NCBI GenBank assembly: GCA_017517985.1
Contig: JAFWWX010000297.1
Location: 1 to 12,890, forward strand
Source: Clostridia bacterium
Lineage (GTDB): Bacteria > Bacillota_A > Clostridia > Oscillospirales > CAG-382
Direction: 5' to 3'
DNA length: 12,890 bases
The notes under the pieces are model-generated. The model searched no databases. It had not been told where the DNA came from and was given only the letters and a program-made list of their open reading frames with translations. Below, piece by piece: positions 7,835 through 12,890 of the stretch; the stretch's first letter is position 1; every line of letters begins with the position of its first letter. Both the position numbers and the translations under genes were made by a program.

Positions 7835-7850
7835 ATTAACACCTCCAAAA
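7831..7850 (-). promoter_or_regulatory. RBS deciding a TTG start for cpaB
   Basis: GGAGG is followed by TGTTAAT and then TTG, which overlaps the TGA stop of cpaA (TTGA). The seven-base spacing supports TTG as the real start, and no ATG is available nearby. Confidence 0.75.
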
Positions 7851-8229
7851 CTGTGTTTACAATGTATCCGATTGTCAGTGCAGGAACGAAGGGAAAGAGT
7901 TGTTTCCCCTTTCCCTTCTTAATCTCTGAAACGAGACCTGCTATTATAAAAACAATGCATCCTATTATCACGGTAACGAGGGTTGGCGCTAAACCCAAAG
8001 AAAAGCCAAGAGCAGCGACTATTAAAACATCACCGCCGCCCATACATCTGCCCTCGTTTTGGGCAAAATAAAACGGCACTGATAAAAGACAACCAAGCAT
8101 GTTTGATGCTCTAAAGTCTATCAGTGCCGTTAGTATCAACAATATGATGTATATGTATGGGATCTCCCTTTTCTTGTAATCAGTTACCGATGCGAATAAC
8201 AGGATGCATAGTACGGCGAAGTATTTCAT
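7831..8229 (-). CDS. cpaA: CpaA/TadV-like prepilin peptidase (A24), 132 aa
   Basis: This membrane aspartic protease cleaves leader sequences of pilins and pseudopilins at the cytoplasmic face. Both catalytic aspartates of family A24 are visible: Asp17 in SVTDYKKREIP, and Asp67 in the GGGDV form of the GxGD motif. The rest is hydrophobic, with about four to five membrane helices (near residues 1-15, 24-38, 44-56, 68-80 and 85-102). The N-terminal methylase domain of large PilD enzymes is absent, as usual in Tad systems. The start ATG overlaps the pilin-like gene's stop (ATGA) with only a weak SD, so translation is probably coupled. Likely substrates are the DUF6133 and DUF4320 proteins and the 175-residue protein of this operon. 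Confidence 0.9.
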   Translation of the reverse strand: MKYFAVLCILLFASVTDYKKREIPYIYIILLILTALIDFRASNMLGCLLSVPFYFAQNEGRCMGGGDVLIVAALGFSLGLAPTLVTVIIGCIVFIIAGLVSEIKKGKGKQLFPFVPALTIGYIVNTVLEVLI

Positions 8230-8447
8230 CAGTTCGAGTAATTGAACATTTCCTGAATCTTCTGAGTTAAAGTTGGCAACACCGTATCATCCATGAGTGC
8301 ATAAAGTCCTGCAAGGAGCAAAGCACCAAGAACCACGGAAAGAAGCACGATGATTGCTGTATCAACTGCACCCTGACCGCTTTTGTCACGAAACCTCTTC
8401 TTGAGGTTTTCTTTTGCGAGTATAATTTTGTTTTTAAACTTCATCAT
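8229..8447 (-). CDS. DUF6133-like small pilin-like protein, 72 aa
   Basis: This small, single-membrane-segment protein resembles DUF6133, seen in clostridial conjugative elements, and has the layout of an Flp-type pilin. It has a basic N-terminus (about residues 1 to 24), a motif SGQGAVDTA and a hydrophobic helix (about 30 to 51). A short C-terminal part (TVLPTLTQKIQEMFNY) follows. Cleavage after Gly24 would leave Asp at position +5, where Flp and TadE proteins normally have Glu. The prepilin peptidase gene follows immediately, sharing an ATGA overlap, which supports a role as the major pilin or a structural membrane subunit. Two adjacent ATG codons (8447 and 8444) both fit the SD GGAGG, and the first is chosen. 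An earlier ATG at 8480 lies inside spoVG upstream of that SD. Pilin function is inferred. Confidence 0.75.
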   Translation of the reverse strand: MMKFKNKIILAKENLKKRFRDKSGQGAVDTAIIVLLSVVLGALLLAGLYALMDDTVLPTLTQKIQEMFNYSN

Positions 8448-8448
8448 A

Positions 8449-8709
8449 TCACATTTCCTCCAATTTCTTAGAATATGCATCTAAAACTGCCTTTTCGAGT
8501 TCTTCACGGACTTCTTTCTTCACGGGGAAGCATACATCCTTAAACTCTCCTGTGCGAGTTTTTCTGCTCGGCATTGCGACAAATCTGCCGTGAATACCAT
8601 CTACAACCTTAATGCCTTTAATCAGGAAGGCATCATCAATGCACACACTTGCGTATGCTTTCAGTTTCTCATCAGCAATAATTGCCGAGATTCTGGCTTC
8701 CAATTTCAT
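8449..8709 (-). CDS. spoVG: SpoVG family protein, 86 aa
   Basis: This is a clear SpoVG homologue. Chromosomal SpoVG is a small nucleic-acid-binding regulator affecting septation, sporulation and surface or virulence genes in Firmicutes. The diagnostic core is present: KAYASVCIDDAFLIKGIKVVDG, then GRFVAMPSRKT and TGEFKDVCFPV, followed by a C-terminal helix (VREELEKAVLDAYSKKLEEM). The length is close to the usual 85 to 100 residues. The ATG at 8709 has GGGAGG upstream (GGGAGGTGAGACAGATG); an in-frame GTG at 8718 begins inside that SD. Its last codons (LEEM, from GGAGGAAATG) serve as the SD for the pilin-like gene. Being in an accessory operon, it is probably an element-borne copy, which might regulate element or host surface genes; that role is inferred. 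Confidence 0.9.
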   Translation of the reverse strand: MKLEARISAIIADEKLKAYASVCIDDAFLIKGIKVVDGIHGRFVAMPSRKTRTGEFKDVCFPVKKEVREELEKAVLDAYSKKLEEM

Positions 8710-8738
8710 CTGTCTCACCTCCCTTCAATCTCATGCTG

Positions 8739-9488
8739 CTACATTGTGATTTTGAAGGTTTCGACTTGAAAGCTTTCTTCCTTTTCGGAAGGTGTATTGT
8801 TTTCTTCAGCCTCGTTTGCAGGTTTTTGTTCAGGTTCTGCCATATCAATCTTCATAGTTTCAGGTTCTGTGGCTTTAACAGCCTCAAATTGCCTGTTTTG
8901 AAGTCTTTCGGGCATACTTTCCTTCGGCTTATCAATCTTTTGTTCTGCGGTCATTTTCGGCTCATCAAAGTGCATAAGCTTTTCAAAGCTCGTAGGGTTA
9001 ACATAGTAGAACTCACTTGAGTTATCATCATAGAGTTCAATGACATCGGAAATATATATACCGCCCTCGGTAAAGCCTTCGGGTTTGTTTGGTCCGTCAA
9101 ACCGATCATATATTCCTTCAAGGTCGTTTGTTCCGACATTGCCATCATAAACAACCTTGTAATCTGCCACATTCGGTTCTCTGAATCCCCTCTCCTTGAG
9201 TTCTTTATATCCTATGAACCGCATTCGGACATTTGTGGTAGACTTTAACTGATACAGACGGCAGTTTTTGAGTGCTATCTGCTCCGGGTTCGTTATTTCA
9301 CCCTTAATCAGCCTGTCGTAAATATCCTCTTGCCACTCGATCTTAAAACCGTTTTCTTTTTCAAGAAAATCTGCAATATCTGCCTTTTTAAACATTTCGT
9401 CTACGAAGGCAGTATCATTCTTTACATAACCTACTCTGTTGCCGTAATACTCTAATATACCCTCCTTTGTTATATTAATAGATTTCAT
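8739..9488 (-). CDS. YodL-domain mobile-element protein, 249 aa
   Basis: The central part (about residues 77 to 173) matches the YodL-like domain found in Firmicute element proteins. It runs LYQLKSTTNVRMRFIGYKELKERG, then YKVVYDGNV, LEGIYDRFDGPNKPEGF, IYISDVIELYDDNSSEFYYV and SFEKL, each typical of the family. Residues 1 to 70 form a separate, mostly helical region (VDEMFKKADIADFLEKENG, WQEDIYDRLIKGEI). Residues about 178 to 249 are low-complexity, rich in Glu, Pro and Lys and probably disordered. The biochemical role of YodL domains is not established. The ATG at 9488 has GGAGG 7 bases upstream; an in-frame GTG at 9494 is too close to that SD. It sits between an ArdA-like gene and spoVG, consistent with an accessory block of a conjugative element. 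Confidence 0.72.
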   Translation of the reverse strand: MKSINITKEGILEYYGNRVGYVKNDTAFVDEMFKKADIADFLEKENGFKIEWQEDIYDRLIKGEITNPEQIALKNCRLYQLKSTTNVRMRFIGYKELKERGFREPNVADYKVVYDGNVGTNDLEGIYDRFDGPNKPEGFTEGGIYISDVIELYDDNSSEFYYVNPTSFEKLMHFDEPKMTAEQKIDKPKESMPERLQNRQFEAVKATEPETMKIDMAEPEQKPANEAEENNTPSEKEESFQVETFKITM

Positions 9489-9510
9489 GTCCACACCTCC
9501 TCATTTTGTA

Positions 9511-10872
9511 TTACACCTTCTCATCATGAGTAAATGTATCTTTCTTGTCTGCCTTATCCTTAATAACTCCGTATTCGGTAACTGCTACCTTTTCGGTATT
9601 CATCAGGTCAACGGAGTATGAGGCAAAGTTAAAATGCTTTGAGAAAGATTCAGGGACTATTCCTCCAAAGGTTTCATCATATATATCCTTTGCATATTCA
9701 ATTGCAGAAGACGATTCGGGATATAAGACAAAATCCTGCATTCTGTTTGCATAGGCTATGGCTTCGTCAAGGGCAGCACATCCAAAGCCCTCAATAACTG
9801 CTTTGTATTTTGCTAGCTCGCCTGTTCTTTCCATATCTCTCATTCTGTGAGCGAGAGAATTCAAAAGTCCAAGTTGAGACAGGTCCTTTATACACATAGG
9901 AATTGTTGATTCCATGCTCTGAACCGCCATAAGCATACAGTCATCAAAGGAATTTGCACCGAGCTGTTTTAAGAAATTCGCCTTGCTTTCCTTCGATGCA
10001 GGAAGCACAAGCCAATCTTTAACCTCGCCATCCTTTGATTCGATAAGCAGTTTGAATATGTACTTGTCATCCTCAAAGGTTTCAGGGAAATGCTCTCCGT
10101 CATAGACTTCGGCATATTCCTTATCGTTGCATGTAAAGTATCCGTCTTCCGTGAATAATCCGTCTTCAGACTCCCTGATCTTTTCGCCTATTGCTTTATA
10201 GTCAAGAAAATTCCATGCTTCTTTTGGCAAGGAACCCATCCAATCAAGCATTCCGTTATCAACGTACATTCTTCCAAGTGATTCAGCATCGTATATTCCG
10301 TCAACGATTTCACACTTGTCCAGATTGTATGCATTATTGATAAGACTGTTAATATCCAAAAGAGAAAGACCTTTCTTTTCCATGTATCCTCTGAACTGCT
10401 TATGCTCATAGATGGAGAATCTGCTCATTACCTTTGCAAGATAGTTGAGCTTTGAAAGGTCTATAGTTTCTGCCTTCAAATCTACAGCAAGGTCAAATCC
10501 GTATAACCTGCACTCTTTCATTGTGTAGTGCTGATTCTCGTTATTGATTCTTGCTCTTTCGAAGGCATCTTTGATTTCATTTTCTGTTGCCGGGAGCTGC
10601 AATTCTGCTCCTATATATTGTGATTTTCTTTCTGCAAGGTCATCTCTTGAAAGAATAATTGTAATCTTGAAATCATCATCCTTTTTTCGAGACTGAACAA
10701 TGTTGTTTTTGAATTTCTTTTCCTCAATCAAGTATGTATTAAAGAGTTCTCCGTCAATATAAACATCGACCTCTTTCGGAGTTCTGATCGTCACCTTAAT
10801 ATCATTGCTTGTATCGGCATATCCCTGCAGTAATCTTTGTATATTCTTCGAAATTTCTTCTCTGTTAATCAC
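9511..10872 (-). CDS. Double ArdA-like antirestriction protein, 453 aa
   Basis: This paralogue of the 422-residue protein has an N-terminal extension. Residues 1 to 87 hold a lysine- and aspartate-rich segment (VDVYIDGELFNTYLIEEKKF, SRKKDDDFKITIILSRDDL). The first ArdA-like half (about 88 to 248) has LQLPATENEIKDAFERAR, LNYLAKVMS, INNAYNLDKCEIVDGIYD and FLDYKAIGEKIRESEDGLFTEDGYF in broken order. The second half (about 270 to 440) has LVLPASKES, LNSLAHRM, KYKAVIEGFGCAALDEA and the closing VTEYGVIKD. Known ArdA proteins bind and block type I restriction-modification complexes by mimicking DNA, protecting incoming single-to-double-stranded element DNA. Start is GTG in a GTGA overlap with the upstream stop and a strong SD. 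Unlike its neighbours it ends in a charged DEKV tail, and the next gene is 22 bases away with its own SD. The family call rests on motifs and should be checked by profile search. Confidence 0.7.
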   Translation of the reverse strand: MINREEISKNIQRLLQGYADTSNDIKVTIRTPKEVDVYIDGELFNTYLIEEKKFKNNIVQSRKKDDDFKITIILSRDDLAERKSQYIGAELQLPATENEIKDAFERARINNENQHYTMKECRLYGFDLAVDLKAETIDLSKLNYLAKVMSRFSIYEHKQFRGYMEKKGLSLLDINSLINNAYNLDKCEIVDGIYDAESLGRMYVDNGMLDWMGSLPKEAWNFLDYKAIGEKIRESEDGLFTEDGYFTCNDKEYAEVYDGEHFPETFEDDKYIFKLLIESKDGEVKDWLVLPASKESKANFLKQLGANSFDDCMLMAVQSMESTIPMCIKDLSQLGLLNSLAHRMRDMERTGELAKYKAVIEGFGCAALDEAIAYANRMQDFVLYPESSSAIEYAKDIYDETFGGIVPESFSKHFNFASYSVDLMNTEKVAVTEYGVIKDKADKKDTFTHDEKV

Positions 10873-10886
10873 ATCTGCATTCCTCC
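10869..10886 (-). promoter_or_regulatory. Second copy of embedded SD and GTGA overlap
   Basis: This is the same 18 bases as at 11378-11395. They encode the GGMQM tail of the 170-residue protein and supply the SD and GTG start of the 453-residue gene. The bases on either side differ between the two copies. Confidence 0.8.
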
Positions 10887-11381
10887 AAATTCCATATCTT
10901 CGTTTTCTTCCTGTATTTGTTCTTCCGACTCAGAATAAAGGAATTTCATTTTTTCGTATTCCATACTCTGCATCAGTCTGTGTTTAGGCTGAATGTCCAT
11001 AACCTCCGGAAACAGCGGTGCAGCATTGTCTGATGAACAGAACTGTGTCTCAAGTCTTATGGAAAGGTTCTCGTCTACTATTGAAAGATTTCCGTCAAAA
11101 ACGAAAGGGATTTCTTTTATCCCTTCCATAAATTCTTTAACCGTTGCATCAAGCAATTCTCTTCTGTATTTAGTTACCTCACCATCTTCGAACCTGTATC
11201 CGCTTACATATATTCTCTGGTCATGACCTGAATTTCTTCCGTCAAGATATGATATATGCATACTGTCTATAACAGTGTATCCTTCTTTGAGTTCTGTTTG
11301 CTCATAGATTCTTTGCATCATGGGATCGTGAACATTCTTCTTGAATGTCATCAGAGCATCTTGGTTTATAAGCTCTTTCAC
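10869..11381 (-). CDS. Unrecognised 170-aa protein between two ArdA-like genes
   Basis: I do not recognise a family. The 170-residue protein is soluble, with no signal peptide or membrane segment. Its middle (about residues 30 to 115) looks like alternating beta strands: YTVIDSMHISYLDG, QRIYVSGYRFEDGEVTKYRREL and FVFDGNLSIVDENLSIRLET. A helix (DATVKEFMEGIKEIP) lies between the second and third. The C-terminal third is charged (SESEEQIQEENEDMEF) and ends GGMQM. The start is GTG, overlapping the upstream TGA by four bases (GTGA), with GGAGG 9 bases before it; no in-frame ATG has a comparable SD. Its own last codons again hold the SD for the next gene. Its place between two paralogous ArdA-like genes suggests a role in the same establishment or antirestriction functions, but nothing in the sequence proves that. 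Confidence 0.8.
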   Translation of the reverse strand: MKELINQDALMTFKKNVHDPMMQRIYEQTELKEGYTVIDSMHISYLDGRNSGHDQRIYVSGYRFEDGEVTKYRRELLDATVKEFMEGIKEIPFVFDGNLSIVDENLSIRLETQFCSSDNAAPLFPEVMDIQPKHRLMQSMEYEKMKFLYSESEEQIQEENEDMEFGGMQM

Positions 11382-11395
11382 ATCTGCATTCCTCC
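11378..11395 (-). promoter_or_regulatory. Embedded SD and GTGA start/stop overlap
   Basis: The 18 bases GGAGGAATGCAGATGTGA encode the final Gly-Gly-Met-Gln-Met and stop of the 422-residue protein. They also carry the SD (GGAGG) and the GTG start of the next gene, 9 bases later. The identical 18 bases recur at 10869-10886. The layout implies translational coupling. Confidence 0.8.
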
Positions 11396-12646
11396 CATTT
11401 CCTGTTCCGGCTCTTCAGCTTGGACTACTGTCTGCTCCTCTTCTGCTTCGGGGGTTACGATTGCAAATATCTGACCATTCTCTTTGGATATAATTCCGTA
11501 GTCGGTCAGCTTACAATCCAGCCTGTCGCAAAGTCTTCTTCCGAGATTAGCCAAGTTACATCCTTCAAGGATGCCTATGTCGAAATCTGTCGGCAGGTTT
11601 ATTTGCATATACACTTTAGCATAGGTTTCATAGCAGGGTGTGTAATGAGATATCTGATACTTGTCCAGGTTATTGATTATTTCCTTTGCAACATCCAAGT
11701 CTCTGCATTGCAGACCTTCTGTTACTGCCTTGAACTTAAGCTTGTCATCCGCACTCAGTGTTTCATATACGAATGCAAGGTTATTGAGTTTGCCGAATAA
11801 CTCATTACTGGTGTAAACCTCATCTGTCAGCCATGAAAGCGGCGATTGAAAGTCGAAGTATACAGTATCTTCAATTCGCCCTTCACCTACTGCCTGTGCT
11901 ATTGTGTTTGCAGTTTCTGTGTCTATCGGAAGTCCGATAAGAACTGCTCCCTTTTCTGCTTCTTCAGGGTTCTCTAATCCTGATTTTGCGATAAGCATTT
12001 GAATAAATCCTCCACCGACTGCTTTTCGTTCAGGTTCGGGCAGATTCTCGCCGTCATATACTTCTGGCCAACAGTATCCGAGTCTTGCAACATAGTGTCC
12101 GTTTGAATAGACACCGCATTCACTTTCACGGAACTTCTTGCCTACTTTTTCTAAATCAAGCAGTTTTAGAGTTTCGTCACTCATTTTTTGCATATACGGT
12201 TCCATCTCATTGTCCCTGACAAATTCTCCAAGTTGTCGGTCACTTGATAAACCGGGAACTACTGTCATCCCATCAAGGTCATATGTCATATTGATTAAAT
12301 CTTTCAAAGGAAGTCCGAATTCAAATTCCCCTGCTTCCTTTTGTGTTTCGAACAGAGCATTTAGTCCTATGAGTTGATTTTCAGTAAGTTTCTCAAGTCT
12401 TTGTGCCAGGAAGTTCAATTCTTTTATAGTCGGTGCATCAAGTCTTGTATCGGCAAGTTCAGGAAGTTTCGGGCAGCTTAATACATTTAACTGCATGTGT
12501 CCTTCTCTGCCGACTGCTCTGGCTCTTTGCATTGCATCTTCTATCTGTCCATCTGTTGCAGGAAGTATTAAATCTGCATAATGGTATTCCGACTTATGCA
12601 TTTGCTCAACACTGATTTCAATAACCAATTTGTCTTTTAAAGCCAT
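11378..12646 (-). CDS. Double ArdA-like antirestriction protein, 422 aa
   Basis: This is a probable antirestriction protein related to ArdA, the DNA-mimic inhibitor of type I restriction enzymes carried by conjugative elements. It appears to hold two ArdA-like halves. The first (about residues 24 to 215) has LPATDGQIEDAMQRAR, LNFLAQRL, LINMTYDLD and a closing LEKVGKKFRESECGVYSNGHY. The second (about 216 to 390) has GLPIDTE, LNNLAF, KFKAVTEGLQC and the closing TDYGIIS. Tn916 ArdA is about 165 residues, so this length fits a tandem fusion. Many Asp and Glu residues fit DNA mimicry. The whole protein aligns with the 453-residue protein two genes downstream, sharing LPAT, LIN-x-x-Y-x-LD, YDGE-x-x-P and the YG-V/I-I end. 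The ATG at 12646 follows a good SD. The acidic tail ends in MGGMQM, encoded by the SD of the next gene. Homology is by motif only, and actual antirestriction activity is inferred. Confidence 0.7.
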   Translation of the reverse strand: MALKDKLVIEISVEQMHKSEYHYADLILPATDGQIEDAMQRARAVGREGHMQLNVLSCPKLPELADTRLDAPTIKELNFLAQRLEKLTENQLIGLNALFETQKEAGEFEFGLPLKDLINMTYDLDGMTVVPGLSSDRQLGEFVRDNEMEPYMQKMSDETLKLLDLEKVGKKFRESECGVYSNGHYVARLGYCWPEVYDGENLPEPERKAVGGGFIQMLIAKSGLENPEEAEKGAVLIGLPIDTETANTIAQAVGEGRIEDTVYFDFQSPLSWLTDEVYTSNELFGKLNNLAFVYETLSADDKLKFKAVTEGLQCRDLDVAKEIINNLDKYQISHYTPCYETYAKVYMQINLPTDFDIGILEGCNLANLGRRLCDRLDCKLTDYGIISKENGQIFAIVTPEAEEEQTVVQAEEPEQEMGGMQM

Positions 12647-12654
12647 ATTCCACA

Positions 12655-12659
12655 CCTCC
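12655..12659 (-). promoter_or_regulatory. RBS fused to stop codon (TAGGAGG), sets the 12646 start
   Basis: The sequence reads TAGGAGGTGTGGAATATG. The TAG stop of the DUF4314 gene shares its last G with GGAGG. The ATG at 12646 lies 8 bases after GGAGG. An in-frame GTG at 12655 begins within the SD itself and is therefore an unlikely start. Confidence 0.8.
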
Positions 12660-12890
12660 TACATCGACATTTCAGGACCTGACTCTTCCTGTTCAGGTTC
12701 TTCTGTCATTTTCTGTTCTTCAGCAAGTTCTGCTTCTGTAAGTTTTCTGCATGAGTCTTCTCCATATGCAATTCCGAGACCGCTTCCGCAGTCCCATCTC
12801 ACATGAATTGTTCCTGCGTCATCTACATGGTCAACTGTTCCTCTGTCATCGTATTCGAGCTTTGAATATGGATCGTTCATATAGTTAAGA
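12659..12890 (-). CDS. DUF4314 family small protein (5' end beyond window)
   Basis: This small accessory protein resembles DUF4314, a family of unknown function common in Firmicute conjugative elements. The segment NDPYSKL, then DDRGTVDHVDDAGTIHVRW, then a glycine-rich GSGLGIAYGED, matches my memory of the family's small beta-barrel-like fold. An ATG sits at 12880, but the frame stays open upstream (codons for Leu-Asn-Tyr directly before it). Family members carry residues ahead of this NDPY motif, so the true start is probably outside the window and the gene is partial. The C-terminus is acidic (EEPEQEESGPEMSM) and resembles the tails of several neighbours. Its TAG stop supplies the first G of the GGAGG site of the next gene. 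It is the most upstream gene seen here, so the promoter must lie outside. The family call is fairly sure; the function is unknown. Confidence 0.75.
   Translation of the reverse strand, partial: LNYMNDPYSKLEYDDRGTVDHVDDAGTIHVRWDCGSGLGIAYGEDSCRKLTEAELAEEQKMTEEPEQEESGPEMSM

Noticed and set aside
7888..7918. Perfect 9-base inverted repeat (GAAGGGAAA / TTTCCCTTC) with a 13-base loop
   Set aside because: It lies inside the cpaA coding region, encoding a Lys/Gly-rich loop, and has no T-run after it on either strand, so it is not an intrinsic terminator.
8478..8480. Upstream ATG that would lengthen the DUF6133-like protein by 11 residues
   Set aside because: It lies inside spoVG ahead of the GGAGG site; the ATG at 8447 is correctly spaced after that SD.
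10188..10409. Minus-strand 73-codon frame inside the 453-residue ArdA-like gene
   Set aside because: It is an out-of-frame shadow of a gene with consistent paralogue similarity across the same stretch.

Overview
The window is one dense, strictly co-directional gene run on the minus strand: 18 genes read from high to low coordinates, with no gap longer than about 30 bases. No rRNA, tRNA, CRISPR array, insertion sequence, internal promoter or intrinsic terminator was seen. Both ends are open. The first gene starts beyond base 12890, and nothing after base 32 closes the operon. The low-to-moderate GC content by eye, strong GGAGG Shine-Dalgarno (SD) sites, frequent GTG and TTG starts, and a SpoVG homologue suggest a Firmicute of class Clostridia, probably a gut Lachnospiraceae or Ruminococcaceae relative. 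The gene families (DUF4314, ArdA-like, YodL-like, SpoVG, DUF6133, DUF4320) are typical accessory genes of integrative and conjugative elements (ICEs) of such bacteria, so this is most likely the interior of an ICE. No integrase, relaxase, VirB4 or VirD4 lies in the window, so that assignment is an inference.

Region 1 (about 12890 to 8449) is a cytoplasmic accessory block. In transcription order it holds a DUF4314 protein (cut by the window edge), a double ArdA-like protein, an unrecognised 170-residue protein, a second double ArdA-like protein, a YodL-domain protein and a SpoVG homologue. The likely theme is defence evasion and establishment in a new host.

Region 2 (about 8447 to 2988) is a Tad/Flp-type pilus or type II secretion-like module: a small Flp-pilin-like DUF6133 protein, an A24 prepilin peptidase (CpaA), a SAF-domain CpaB, a CpaE/TadZ-like ATPase, the CpaF/TadA motor ATPase, TadB, a previously unlisted 51-residue Cys/His-rich protein, and TadC. 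Two paralogous soluble proteins of 341 and 331 residues follow (2975 to 942). The module closes with two TadE-like pseudopilins, DUF4320 and a 175-residue protein (948 to 32).

Together the genes look like a single transcript that makes anti-restriction proteins and an envelope-spanning pilus-like machine. Ten of the 17 gene junctions overlap, and several SD sites lie inside the last codons of the upstream gene. In several genes this SD is read as Gly-Gly, which gives unrelated proteins the same GGM-type C-terminal tail.
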